Of a stretch of DNA of 24,112 nt, positions 10,933 to 18,171 are shown piece after piece. The notes under the pieces were generated by a model. It saw only the letters and a program-made list of their open reading frames with translations, did not search any database and had not been told where the DNA came from. Every line of letters starts with the position of its first letter. Position 1 is the stretch's first letter. The position numbers were made by a program, and so were the translations under genes. Source of the DNA: DAOTEJ01 sp035454085 (GTDB lineage Bacteria; Pseudomonadota; Gammaproteobacteria; Burkholderiales; Burkholderiaceae_F); NCBI GenBank assembly GCA_035454085.1, contig DAOTEJ010000036.1, forward strand, positions 1-24,112. Reading direction: 5' to 3'.

Positions 10933-12249
10933 ATGAACCTGCACGCCCAACTGCTCGAGCGCGAGCGCCAGGGCCGCCCCTTGCGCGTCGGCCTGATCGG
11001 GGCGGGCAAGTTCGCCTCGATGTATCTCGCGCAGCTGCCGCGCACGCCGGGAGTGCGCCTGACCGCGATCGCCGACCTCGACCCGGCGCGCGCCCGAGCC
11101 GCGCTCGAACGCGTGGGCTGGAGCGGCGCGCAGATCGGCGCGCTGCGTTTCTTCGACGACGCGCGTCGGCTGATCGAGGCCCCCGAGGTCGAGATCGTGA
11201 TCGACAGCACGGGCTCGCCTGCGGCGGGCATCGCCCACGTGCTGGCGTGCTGCGCGGCGCGCAAGCACATCGTGATGGTCAACGTCGAGGCCGACGCGCT
11301 GGCCGGCCCCTGGTTGGCGGCGCGTGCGCGAGAGGCCGGCATCGTGTACTCGCTCGCCTACGGAGACCAGCCCGCGCTGATCTGCGAGATGGTCGACTGG
11401 GCACGCGCGGCGGGATTCGAAGTGGTGGCCGCTGGCAAGGGCACCAAGTATCTGCCGGCCTACCACGCCAGCACGCCCGACACGGTGTGGCAGCACTACG
11501 GCCTGAGCGCCGAGCAGGCCGCCGCCGGCGGCATGAACCCGCAGATGTTCAATTCCTTCCTCGACGGCACCAAGAGCGCGATCGAGATGGCCGCGGTGGC
11601 CAACGCCACCGGACTCGCCGCGCCGGAGGGACTGGGCTTTCCGCCCTGCGGAGTGGACGATCTGGCGCGCGTGCTGCGGCCGCAGGCCGACGGTGGGGCT
11701 CTGGCGCACCGCGGCCAGGTCGAGGTCATCAGCAGCCTGGAGCGCGACGGCCGCCCGGTGTTTCGCGATCTGCGCTGGGGCGTGTACGTGGTCTTCGCCG
11801 CCGGCGGCAACTACGCGCAGCGCTGCTTCCGCGAGTACGGGCTGGTGACCGACCCGAGCGGCGAATACACCGCGATGTACAAGCCCTACCACCTGATCGG
11901 CCTGGAACTGGGCATCAGCGTTGCCTCGGTGGGCCTGCGCGCCGAGCCCACGGGGCAGCCGCAAGGATTCGCGGGCGACGTGGCAGCCACTGCCAAGCGC
12001 GACCTGGCCGCAGGCGAGGTGCTGGACGGGGAGGGCGGGCATCGGGTCTACGGCCGCCTGCTGCCGGCGGCGCGCTCGCTTGCCCTGGGCGCGCTGCCCC
12101 TGGGCCTGGCGCATGGCGTGCGGCTCGTGCGGCCGGTGGCCCGGGGCGAGGCGGTACGCTGGGACGACGTCGAGATCGACGAGTCGAGCCTCGCCGTGCG
12201 CGCGCGCCGCGCGCTCGAGCAGGGCCGAGGGCGGCTCGACGCGGGCTGA
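10933..12249 (+). CDS. Homoserine-dehydrogenase-like NAD(P)-binding oxidoreductase with C-terminal SAF domain
   Basis: A 438-residue protein with unknown substrate. The N-terminal Rossmann fold has GLIGAGKFA (residues 20-28), then IADLDPARA and a GSPAAG turn, as in homoserine dehydrogenase and Gfo/Idh/MocA-type proteins. The middle part includes AYGDQPALICEMVDWARAAGFEV, GKGTKYLPAYHASTPDTVW and NSFLDGTKSAIEMAAVANATGL, typical of the SAF-containing oxidoreductase group. From about residue 355 the end (AKRDLAAGEVLDGEGG, then ARGEAVRWDDVEID) is a SAF domain like those in antifreeze-like proteins, altronate dehydratase and FlgA. It is not a true homoserine dehydrogenase as judged by architecture. 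It follows ftsB by 55 bases and is convergent with hslO. Confidence 0.85.
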   Translation: MNLHAQLLERERQGRPLRVGLIGAGKFASMYLAQLPRTPGVRLTAIADLDPARARAALERVGWSGAQIGALRFFDDARRLIEAPEVEIVIDSTGSPAAGIAHVLACCAARKHIVMVNVEADALAGPWLAARAREAGIVYSLAYGDQPALICEMVDWARAAGFEVVAAGKGTKYLPAYHASTPDTVWQHYGLSAEQAAAGGMNPQMFNSFLDGTKSAIEMAAVANATGLAAPEGLGFPPCGVDDLARVLRPQADGGALAHRGQVEVISSLERDGRPVFRDLRWGVYVVFAAGGNYAQRCFREYGLVTDPSGEYTAMYKPYHLIGLELGISVASVGLRAEPTGQPQGFAGDVAATAKRDLAAGEVLDGEGGHRVYGRLLPAARSLALGALPLGLAHGVRLVRPVARGEAVRWDDVEIDESSLAVRARRALEQGRGRLDAG

Positions 12250-12268
12250 CTGCCGGCCCGCGCCGGGC
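12241..12268. other. GC hairpin region between convergent genes
   Basis: The 21-base gap between the dehydrogenase and hslO stops can form GCCCG/CGGGC (12256-12260 with 12264-12268, loop CGC). Alternatively GCGGGC at 12241-12246 pairs with GCCCGC at 12256-12261, enclosing the stop codon. Neither has a T run. It could slow polymerase from both sides, but is not a standard terminator. Confidence 0.3.
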
Positions 12269-12270
12269 GC

Positions 12271-13182
12271 TCAGTGCTGGGTGTCGGCCTGCGGACGCAG
12301 CGCGCCGCCGCCGGCGAAGAGCTGCTCGGTGTCGACCGCGTCGAACTCGTAGGTCTGATTGCAGAAGTCGCAGGTGACGTGCACCGCGCCGAGTTCGCGC
12401 ACGATGTCGTCCACCTCGGCGCGGCCCAACGACACGAGCATGCGCCCGATGCGCTCGCGCGAGCAGGTGCAGGCGAACCGCGGCTCGAGGACGCTGGCCA
12501 GCTCGTGCGGCTCTTGCCAGAACAGGCGGTGCGCGAGCGCCTCGGAGTCAAGGCCGAGCAGTTCCGCGTCGCTGACCGTGCCGGCCAGCATCTGCAGGCG
12601 GGGCCACGCGTCGGGATCGGCAGGCGAGCTGTGGCCGCCTTCCCCGGGCAGGCGTTGCAGCAGCAGCCCGCCGGCGCCGTGCGCGTCGGCAGCCAGCCAG
12701 AGGCGCGTGTCGAGCTGCTCGCTCTGGCGCATGTAGGCCTCGAGCGCCTCGGCCAGTGTCTCGCCCTCGAGCGGCACCACGCCCTGGTAGGGCTGCTGCC
12801 CGGGCAGGCGGTCGAGCGGGTCGAGCGTGATCGCGCAGCGGCCCCGGCCAGCGGCGTTGATCAGCACGCGCATCCCCGCGTCGTCGGGCACCACGGCGCC
12901 CTCGCGCAGCTTGGCGGTGGCGCGGATCGACAGATCGGGCTGCACTTCGACGACCATCAGCTTGACCGGACCGTCGCCGTGCACCTGAAGGATCAGCGCC
13001 CCGTTGAACTTGATGCTCGCCGCGAGCAAGGGGGCTGCCGCTGCCATCTGGCCCAGCAGCCGCAGCACGGCGGGAGGGTAGTCGTGGTGCTCGCTCATCG
13101 CGCGCCAGGCCTCGCCCAGGCGCACCAGTTCGCCACGCACCGGCGCGGCCGCGAACAGCAGCTTGATCAGACGGTCGGGCAT
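12271..13182 (-). CDS. hslO: Redox-regulated chaperone Hsp33
   Basis: A cytoplasmic holdase activated by oxidation and unfolding, protecting proteins during bleach or peroxide stress. The product is 303 residues. The N-terminal domain has DRLIKLLFAAAPVRGELVRL and the central segment FNGALILQVHGDGPVKLMVVE; the C-terminal zinc switch has Cys238 and Cys240 (CTCSRERI) with Cys271 and Cys274 (CDFC), the four thiolates that release zinc on oxidation. ATG 13182 is chosen; a GTG immediately before it (13185) would add one residue. It overlaps the carbonic anhydrase stop, so expression is probably coupled to that gene. Confidence 0.96.
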   Translation of the reverse strand: MPDRLIKLLFAAAPVRGELVRLGEAWRAMSEHHDYPPAVLRLLGQMAAAAPLLAASIKFNGALILQVHGDGPVKLMVVEVQPDLSIRATAKLREGAVVPDDAGMRVLINAAGRGRCAITLDPLDRLPGQQPYQGVVPLEGETLAEALEAYMRQSEQLDTRLWLAADAHGAGGLLLQRLPGEGGHSSPADPDAWPRLQMLAGTVSDAELLGLDSEALAHRLFWQEPHELASVLEPRFACTCSRERIGRMLVSLGRAEVDDIVRELGAVHVTCDFCNQTYEFDAVDTEQLFAGGGALRPQADTQH

Positions 13183-13706
13183 CACGCGATGCGGGTGAGC
13201 GACAGTCGGTACTCGCGGGCGCGCCGCGCGTAGCCGTCGGTGTTGGCGTGATTGCGGGCGATGGCTGCCTCGTCGAGCATGCGCACCACCTTGCCGGGGC
13301 TGCCCAGCACCAGCGAGTTGTCGGGAATCTCCTTGCCCTCGGTGACCAGGGCGCCGGCTCCGATCAGGCAGTTGCGCCCGATGCGCGCGCCGTTGAGCAC
13401 CACGGCCTGGATGCCGATCAGGCTGCCCTCGCCGATGGTGCAGCCGTGCAGCACGGCCTGGTGGCCCACCGTGACGCGCGGGCCGATGGTGAGCGGGAAG
13501 CCGGGGTCGGTGTGCAGGACGCAGCCCTCCTGCACGTTCGAGTCCTTGCCGATCACGATGAGTTCGTTGTCGCCGCGCACGGTGGCGTAGGGCCAGAGGT
13601 TGGCACCCGCCTCGAGGCGTACCAGGCCGATCACGGTGGCGGAGTCGAACACGTAGGCCGTCTCGTGGATGTCGGGCACGCGCTCGCCCAGTCGATAGAT
13701 CGCCAT
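13182..13706 (-). CDS. Gamma-class carbonic anhydrase family protein (YrdA/PaaY-like)
   Basis: A left-handed beta-helix hexapeptide-repeat protein of 174 residues, expected to form a cytoplasmic trimer with a metal at each subunit interface. Hexapeptide turns run from about residue 30 to 130 (for example GANLWPYATVRGDNELIVIG and GEGSLIGIQAVVLNGARIGRN). The three expected metal ligands can be placed at the His of LHTDPGF and the two His of VGHQAVLHGC. The C-terminal helix with RNHANTDGYARRAREYR matches the YrdA type. Whether this group has carbonic anhydrase activity is often uncertain. The TGA stop overlaps the hslO start (TGATG). ATG 13706 is supported by the MAIYRLGERVP start and a nearby -10 box. 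Confidence 0.93.
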   Translation of the reverse strand: MAIYRLGERVPDIHETAYVFDSATVIGLVRLEAGANLWPYATVRGDNELIVIGKDSNVQEGCVLHTDPGFPLTIGPRVTVGHQAVLHGCTIGEGSLIGIQAVVLNGARIGRNCLIGAGALVTEGKEIPDNSLVLGSPGKVVRMLDEAAIARNHANTDGYARRAREYRLSLTRIA

Positions 13707-13737
13707 GTCTTGGTCCCGGTGGCGGGCGCTGCCCGCA

Positions 13738-13756
13738 TAGAATGCGAGCGATTCTA
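13738..13756. promoter_or_regulatory. Face-to-face -10 hexamers in an inverted repeat
   Basis: TAGAATGCGAGCGATTCTA at 13738-13756 contains TAGAAT on the plus strand (13738-13743) and TAGAAT on the minus strand (13756-13751), separated by 7 bases. The plus copy points to the DUF455 gene (GTG 13811), the minus copy to the carbonic anhydrase gene (ATG 13706, leader about 38 bases). The two promoters overlap and should compete, or one protein could bind the dyad. No clear -35 on either side. Confidence 0.5.
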
Positions 13757-13810
13757 GCTGCGGGTCACATCGCTTCGCGGCCGCTTCAGTCTGCCCGCCA
13801 CCGTCGTCCA

Positions 13811-14656
13811 GTGTCCGAACTGCACCCTCAATTGCAATCCGAACTGCGGCAATCCGAACTGCGGCACTCCGAACTGCGCCGCGCCGCGCTCGATACCCTG
13901 CGCCTTCAGGAGCCGGGCGCAAAGTGCGCGGCCACGCAGGCCCTTTACAAGGCAGCCCTGCTGCCCGATGTGCAGGCCGAGCTTGCCGAGCCGCCTGGTC
14001 TGCCGGGGCGCCCGTCGCGCCCGCGCTTGGTGCCGCCTGCCCAAGTGCCCTGGCGCGCACCCGACAAACGCGAAGGGCGCGCCGCGTTGCTCCACGCGCT
14101 GGCCCACATCGAGTTCAACGCAATCAACCTCGCCCTGGATGCCATCTGGCGCTTCCCCCGTCTGCCGCCCGACTACTACACCGACTGGTTGCGCGTGGCG
14201 GCCGAGGAGGCCACGCACTTCGGCCTTCTGCTGGGCAGGCTGGCCGAACACGGTCACGACTACGGCGACTTCGACGCCCACGACGGCCTGTGGGAGATGG
14301 CGCGCTCCACGCAGGGCGATGCGCTGGCCCGCATGGCACTGGTGCCGCGCACGCTCGAGGCGCGCGGGCTTGACGCCTCGCCGGCGGTGCGGGCCAAGTT
14401 CGCGCGGGCGGGCGACGCCGCCTCGGCCGCCGTGCTCGATGTGATCCTGCGCGACGAGATCGGCCATGTCGCGGTCGGCAACCGCTGGTTCCGCCATCTC
14501 TGTGTCGAGCGCGGCCTGGACCCGGCACAGGCCTACGAGGATCTCGCGCGCAGCCACCGTGCACCGCGCCTGCGTGGACCGTTCAACGTCGAGGCACGGC
14601 TCGCCGCAGGGTTCTTGCCCAGCGAAATCGAAGGTCTGCTCGATTCGGCGCGCTGA
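13811..14656 (+). CDS. DUF455 ferritin-like domain protein
   Basis: A 281-residue protein of the DUF455 family, a ferritin-like four-helix bundle related to di-iron proteins; no reaction is assigned. Candidate iron ligands are visible: His99/Glu101 in AHIEFNAIN, Glu132, Glu133 and His136 in EEATHF, and Glu216/His219 in DEIGHVAVGNRWF. The C-terminal FNVEARLAAGFLPSEIEGL is typical of the family. The GTG at 13811 is chosen because homology-like sequence begins at RRAALDTLRL; an ATG at 13742 would overlap the -10 box and is rejected. The N-terminus carries a repeated pentapeptide, QSELR-like, encoded by a 15-base tandem repeat. Confidence 0.88.
   Translation: MSELHPQLQSELRQSELRHSELRRAALDTLRLQEPGAKCAATQALYKAALLPDVQAELAEPPGLPGRPSRPRLVPPAQVPWRAPDKREGRAALLHALAHIEFNAINLALDAIWRFPRLPPDYYTDWLRVAAEEATHFGLLLGRLAEHGHDYGDFDAHDGLWEMARSTQGDALARMALVPRTLEARGLDASPAVRAKFARAGDAASAAVLDVILRDEIGHVAVGNRWFRHLCVERGLDPAQAYEDLARSHRAPRLRGPFNVEARLAAGFLPSEIEGLLDSAR
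13835..13879 (+). repeat. Three tandem copies of a 15-base unit inside the DUF455 gene
   Basis: Copies at 13835-13849, 13850-13864 and 13865-13879 share the unit CAATCCGAACTGCGG; the first two are identical and the third differs at two bases. A more distant relative, GTGTCCGAACTGCAC, starts at 13811 and contains the start codon. The unit is five codons, so copy changes keep the frame. It encodes QSELR, QSELR, HSELR. Confidence 0.9.
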
Positions 14657-14703
14657 GCTCTTGCTACCATGGGCGCGCAGCCCGTTTGGGTGAGGAGGAA
14701 AGT

Positions 14704-15066
14704 GTGTTCGGTGTGATCCGCGATCAGTTTCGTACCTTGTTGCGCATTCGCAAGAGGCGAGGATTGCCGTCACCCGGACCGAAGCCGCCGCTGGGCGCCA
14801 AGATCACCCGACAGGACCTGCGCATGACCGTGCAGGCAGGCATGAGCGACGAGTTGTGGCGTTGGCTCACCGATCGGGGATGGCGTCAGGCCACTGTGCG
14901 CAACGACCGGCGCCGCTACCGCGACGTGCCCGCGTCCGCGGTCACCCGGCTGATCGATGCGGCGCCAGAGTTTCGCTCCGACGCACTGCGTGAGGCCACC
15001 GAAGCGGCCACGTTCCGGCCCGAAGCCGGGGCCGCGGCGCGCCGCGAGCGCGAGTCCGGGGCCTGA
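14704..15066 (+). CDS. Conserved-looking hypothetical protein, 120 residues, coupled to the MaoC gene
   Basis: I do not recognise this family. GTG 14704 has an excellent ribosome site (GAGGAGGA at 14692-14699, 4 bases away), which makes the gene credible and sets the start; an upstream TTG would swallow that site. The protein is soluble and basic at the N-terminus (RDQFRTLLRIRKRRGLPSP), then a helical middle (LRMTVQAGMSDELWRWLTDRGWR) and an Ala/Glu-rich end with EFRSDALREATEAATF. No Cys, signal peptide or membrane segment is seen. The stop TGA overlaps the MaoC ATG (TGATG), so the products are made together. Codon use resembles neighbours. Confidence 0.75.
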   Translation: MFGVIRDQFRTLLRIRKRRGLPSPGPKPPLGAKITRQDLRMTVQAGMSDELWRWLTDRGWRQATVRNDRRRYRDVPASAVTRLIDAAPEFRSDALREATEAATFRPEAGAAARRERESGA

Positions 15067-15515
15067 TGGGCGCAGCGGGGCGCGTCTTCGGGCAGTTTTG
15101 CCTGGGCGAGCACTTCGCAAGCCAGGTCCAGATCACGGCGGCGCACCTGAGCGAAGGAGCGCGCCTGATCGGCGACTACAACCCCTTGCATGTCGACGCC
15201 GAGTTCGCCGCGCGCTCGCGTTACGGCGCACCGATCCTGCATGGCGTGATCACTTCCGCGCTGATGGCTGCTCCGTTCGGGATGGCGGTGGCGGGCACGG
15301 CGATCGCCTACCTCGAGCACGACGCGCGCTTCCTGGCCCCGGTGCACGCGGGCGACACGCTGGCCATCGAGTGGACGGTGACCGAGCTCACACCCAAGGC
15401 GCACCACCACGGGGGCATCGTGGCTGCCACCTGCGAGGCGCGCAACCAGCACGGCGTGCTGGTGGCCACGGCGCGCGGCCGCATGCTCGTGCGCAGCACG
15501 CCGGGACCGGCCTAG
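15066..15515 (+). CDS. MaoC-family dehydratase / (R)-specific enoyl-CoA hydratase-like
   Basis: A 149-residue hotdog protein. The hydratase-2 motif is GDYNPLHVD (residues 36-44), with the Asp37/His42 catalytic pair, followed by AARSRYGAPILHGVITSALM, the standard MaoC continuation. The expected reaction is reversible hydration of a trans-2-enoyl-CoA to an (R)-3-hydroxyacyl-CoA, which can feed polyhydroxyalkanoate synthesis or serve an alternative beta-oxidation route. An unusual His-His-His occurs in KAHHHGGIV. Start ATG overlaps the stop of the unknown gene upstream. Its TAG stop lies in a CTAG palindrome shared with the stop of the convergent acyl-CoA synthetase. Confidence 0.92.
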   Translation: MGAAGRVFGQFCLGEHFASQVQITAAHLSEGARLIGDYNPLHVDAEFAARSRYGAPILHGVITSALMAAPFGMAVAGTAIAYLEHDARFLAPVHAGDTLAIEWTVTELTPKAHHHGGIVAATCEARNQHGVLVATARGRMLVRSTPGPA

Positions 15516-17158
15516 TCGCGCCCGGCCCCCGCTGCGCGCTGCGCCTCGCGCTCGCGCAGCACGCGCCGCTGCACTTTCCCGGTGGTGGTCATGGGCAGCT
15601 CGGCGATGAACTCGATCTCCTTGGGGTACTCGTAGGGCGCCAGTTGGCCGCGCACGTGCGCCTGCAACTCGCCCACCAGGGCGTCGCTCGCCACGTGCCC
15701 GGCGGCGAGCACGACGTAGGCCTTGATCAGGTTGCCGCGCTCCGCGTCCGGCTTGGGCACGACCGCGGCGTTGATCACCGCCGGGTGCCTGACCAGACAG
15801 TTCTCGATCTCCGAGGGGCCGATGCGGTAGCCCGCGCTCTTGAAGACGTCGTCGGCGCGGCCCTGGTACCAGAGGTAGCCGTCGGCGTCGCAGCTTGCCA
15901 GGTCGCCGGTGCGGCACCAGTCGCCGCTGAACTTCGCCGCGGTCGCGGCGGGCTGCTTCCAGTAGCCCAGGAAGAAGACCGGGTCGGGGTGGCCGTGGAT
16001 GTCGCAGCGATGCACGGCAACCTCTCCGGTGCTGCCCGGCGGCAGTTCCCGGCCGGCCTCGTCGATCACCGCCACGCGGTGGCCGGGGTAGGGCCGGCCC
16101 ATTGCCCCGGGGCGCACCGGCCATCGCGCCTGCGAGTTGCCGACGATGTAGTTCATCTCGGTCTGGCCGAACATCTCGTTGACGGTGAGGCCCAGGTGAT
16201 CGCGCGCCCAATCGAGCACGGCGCTGCCCACCGGTTCGCCCGCGCTCATCACGGCGCGCAGCGTGGGCGCCGGACGATCCCAGGCGGCCGATCGCATCAT
16301 CATCTTCAATGCGGTGGGAAACAGGAAGGCGTTGCTCACCCCGTAGCGCTCGACCAGGGCGCGCGCCACCTCGGGGGTGAAGCGGCCGCGGTAGCCGACG
16401 ATGGGGAAGCCGAAGTACAGGGTGGGCAGCAGCGCGTCCATCAGGCCGCCGGTCCAGGCCCAGTCGGCCGGCGACCAGAACACGTCGCCCTTCCGAGGGA
16501 ACCAGTCCTGCGAGGCCACGAAGCCCGGCAAGTTGCCGATCAGCGCGCGGTGGGGCATGAGCGCACCCTTGGGCGGGCCGGTGGTGCCCGAGGTGTAGAT
16601 GAGCAGCGCGCCCTCGTCGGCGGCGGTGTCGACGCAATCGAAGTCAGCTGCGGCGCTCGCCAACAGCGCACTCCAGGCGTGTGCGCCGCTCGCTGCCTCG
16701 TCCACCACGATCAGCTGGCGCAGTTCGGGGCAGTGGGCGAGCAGGCCCTGAACCGCGGCGGCGGCGCCCGCGTCGACGATCGCCGCCACCGCGCCCGAAT
16801 CGCGCAGGCGATACTCGAGCGCCTCGGGACCGAAGAGCACGGACAAGGGCATCGCCACCGCGCCCATCTGGTAGAGCGCGATGTGGGCAATGGCCGCCTG
16901 GGGGCACTGCGGCAGGACGATGGCCACCCGCTCGCCGCGCGCCACGCCCAGGCTGGCGAGCGCGTTGGACAGGCGGTTGGCGTCGGCGGCGAGCGCGGCA
17001 TAGCTGTGCGTGCTGCGCTGGCCGGACTCGGTCTCGTAGTGGATGGCGATGCGCGAGGCCTCGGCGGCCCAACGGCGGCAGCACACCGCGGCGATGTTGA
17101 AGCGCTCCGGAACGTGCCAGCGGAATTCGCGGTAGAGGCGGCGGTAGTCGTCCGTCAT
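15512..17158 (-). CDS. Acyl-CoA synthetase (AMP-forming, medium-chain type)
   Basis: Activates a carboxylic acid to its acyl-CoA through an acyl-adenylate. The 548-residue product has the ANL-family core motifs in order: A3 IYTSGTTGPPKG near residue 187, NAFLFPTALKM, A5 NEMFGQTEMNYI, GRPYPGH, A7 WCRTGDL, A8 GRADDVFKSAGYRIGPSEIEN and A10 PMTTTGKVQRR with the catalytic Lys528. The start region TDDYRRLYREFRWHVPERFNIA resembles medium-chain synthetases; substrate is inferred, not proven. An in-frame ATG at 17200 would add 14 residues and neither start has a clear ribosome site. It opposes the MaoC gene and is divergent from the hydrolase. Confidence 0.94.
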   Translation of the reverse strand: MTDDYRRLYREFRWHVPERFNIAAVCCRRWAAEASRIAIHYETESGQRSTHSYAALAADANRLSNALASLGVARGERVAIVLPQCPQAAIAHIALYQMGAVAMPLSVLFGPEALEYRLRDSGAVAAIVDAGAAAAVQGLLAHCPELRQLIVVDEAASGAHAWSALLASAAADFDCVDTAADEGALLIYTSGTTGPPKGALMPHRALIGNLPGFVASQDWFPRKGDVFWSPADWAWTGGLMDALLPTLYFGFPIVGYRGRFTPEVARALVERYGVSNAFLFPTALKMMMRSAAWDRPAPTLRAVMSAGEPVGSAVLDWARDHLGLTVNEMFGQTEMNYIVGNSQARWPVRPGAMGRPYPGHRVAVIDEAGRELPPGSTGEVAVHRCDIHGHPDPVFFLGYWKQPAATAAKFSGDWCRTGDLASCDADGYLWYQGRADDVFKSAGYRIGPSEIENCLVRHPAVINAAVVPKPDAERGNLIKAYVVLAAGHVASDALVGELQAHVRGQLAPYEYPKEIEFIAELPMTTTGKVQRRVLREREAQRAAGAGRD

Positions 17159-17197
17159 GGTCGGCGCGGTCCGCTCAAGTGCGGCTGCCGCGATGGG

Positions 17198-17203
17198 CAT
17201 AAT
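17198..17203 (+). promoter_or_regulatory. Candidate -10 hexamer (CATAAT) for the alpha/beta hydrolase gene
   Basis: CATAAT matches five of six -10 bases and lies 30 bases before ATG 17234, in the 75-base divergent gap with the acyl-CoA synthetase gene. Transcription would begin near 17210. No -35 is visible. Confidence 0.4.
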
Positions 17204-17233
17204 CGCCGAGGCCTGCCGAAACGAGCAACCAGA

Positions 17234-18118
17234 ATGCGATCTTCCCGCTCCCGCTTCCACCGCCTGCGCGGCCTGCGCTACCACGTCCGGGAGTGGGGCC
17301 CGGCCGATGCGGCGGCCGAACAGACCCTGGTGATGCTGCACGGCTGGATGGATGTCTCGGCATCCTTCCAGTTCGTGGTCGACGAGCTGCCCGCGGGCCT
17401 GCGCGTGCTCGCGCCCGATTGGCGCGGCTACGGCCTGAGCGACCGCACGCCGGCCGATAGTTACTGGTTCCCGGACTACCTCGCCGACCTCGATCTGCTG
17501 CTCGATCAGCTGTGCCCCGAGGCACGCGTCAACCTGGTCGGGCACAGCATGGGCGGCAACGTGGCCATGCTCTACGCGGGCATCCGGCCGCAGCGCATCC
17601 GCACGGTCGTGAACCTTGAGGGCTTCGGGCTCAGGAGCACGCGGCCCGAGGAGGCGCCGGCCCGCTACGCCCGCTGGATGGACGAGCTGCGCGCCGGCAG
17701 CCCGATGCGCGACTACGGCTCGCTGCAGGAGGTGGCGGAGCGCCTGCGCCGTAACAACCCGCGGCTGAGCGCGCAGCGGGCACTCTTTCTGGCGGCGCAC
17801 TGGTCGCACCAGGAGCAGGACGGACGCTGGCGCGTTGCCGGGGACCCGGCGCACAAGCTGCCCAACCCCACGCTCTACCGCTGGGAAGAGGTGGCCGAGT
17901 GCTGGAAGCGCATCGCCGCGCCGGTGCTGTGGATCCAGGCCGCGGACACCGACGCGCACCGCTGGGCAGGCGAGCAAAGCGAGATCGACGCGCGCCGCGG
18001 CGTGGTGCCCCAGCTCGAGGCGGCGCTGGTCGATGACGCCGGCCACATGCTCCACCACGACCAGCCGGAACAGGTGGCGCGGCTCATCGAGGCTTTCCTC
18101 GACCGGCACCGCGGCTGA
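17234..18118 (+). CDS. Alpha/beta hydrolase
   Basis: A 294-residue cytoplasmic alpha/beta-hydrolase-fold enzyme; substrate unknown. The oxyanion loop is LHGWMD, the nucleophile elbow GHSMGG has Ser105, the acid is probably Asp238 or Asp240 in AADTD, and the catalytic His271 is in DDAGHMLHHDQPEQVARLIEAFL. The region DWRGYGLSDRTPADSYWFPDYLADLDLLLDQL is typical of the esterase/lipase and haloalkane-dehalogenase-like superfamily, but no halide-binding pair is evident. No signal peptide is seen. It stands alone on the plus strand, 53 bases before rnm, which has its own promoter. Confidence 0.9.
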   Translation: MRSSRSRFHRLRGLRYHVREWGPADAAAEQTLVMLHGWMDVSASFQFVVDELPAGLRVLAPDWRGYGLSDRTPADSYWFPDYLADLDLLLDQLCPEARVNLVGHSMGGNVAMLYAGIRPQRIRTVVNLEGFGLRSTRPEEAPARYARWMDELRAGSPMRDYGSLQEVAERLRRNNPRLSAQRALFLAAHWSHQEQDGRWRVAGDPAHKLPNPTLYRWEEVAECWKRIAAPVLWIQAADTDAHRWAGEQSEIDARRGVVPQLEAALVDDAGHMLHHDQPEQVARLIEAFLDRHRG

Positions 18119-18146
18119 GCGCGAACGGCGGGGCAAAGCGGGCGCG

Positions 18147-18166
18147 CAGGGCGCGCCGGTAGAATT
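18147..18166 (+). promoter_or_regulatory. rnm promoter: -10 hexamer within the element shared with pyrG; predicted leaderless start
   Basis: TAGAAT at 18160-18165 ends six bases before the ATG at 18172, so the normal sigma-70 start point falls on the A of the start codon. No ribosome site precedes the gene. The 20 bases 18147-18166 match 6273-6292 at pyrG with one mismatch, including GGCGCGCC. No -35 is visible. Confidence 0.55.
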
Positions 18167-18171
18167 GCCTG

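Noticed and set aside
10933..12249. True homoserine dehydrogenase (hom) in a threonine operon
   Set aside because: No thrC or lysC neighbour, and a SAF domain instead of an ACT domain at the C-terminus.
13742..13810. ATG 13742 as the start of the DUF455 protein
   Set aside because: It overlaps the -10 hexamer and adds 23 residues unlike the family; GTG 13811 is preferred.
14686..14703. TTG 14686 as the start of the 120-residue protein
   Set aside because: It would place the excellent ribosome site GAGGAGGA inside the coding region.
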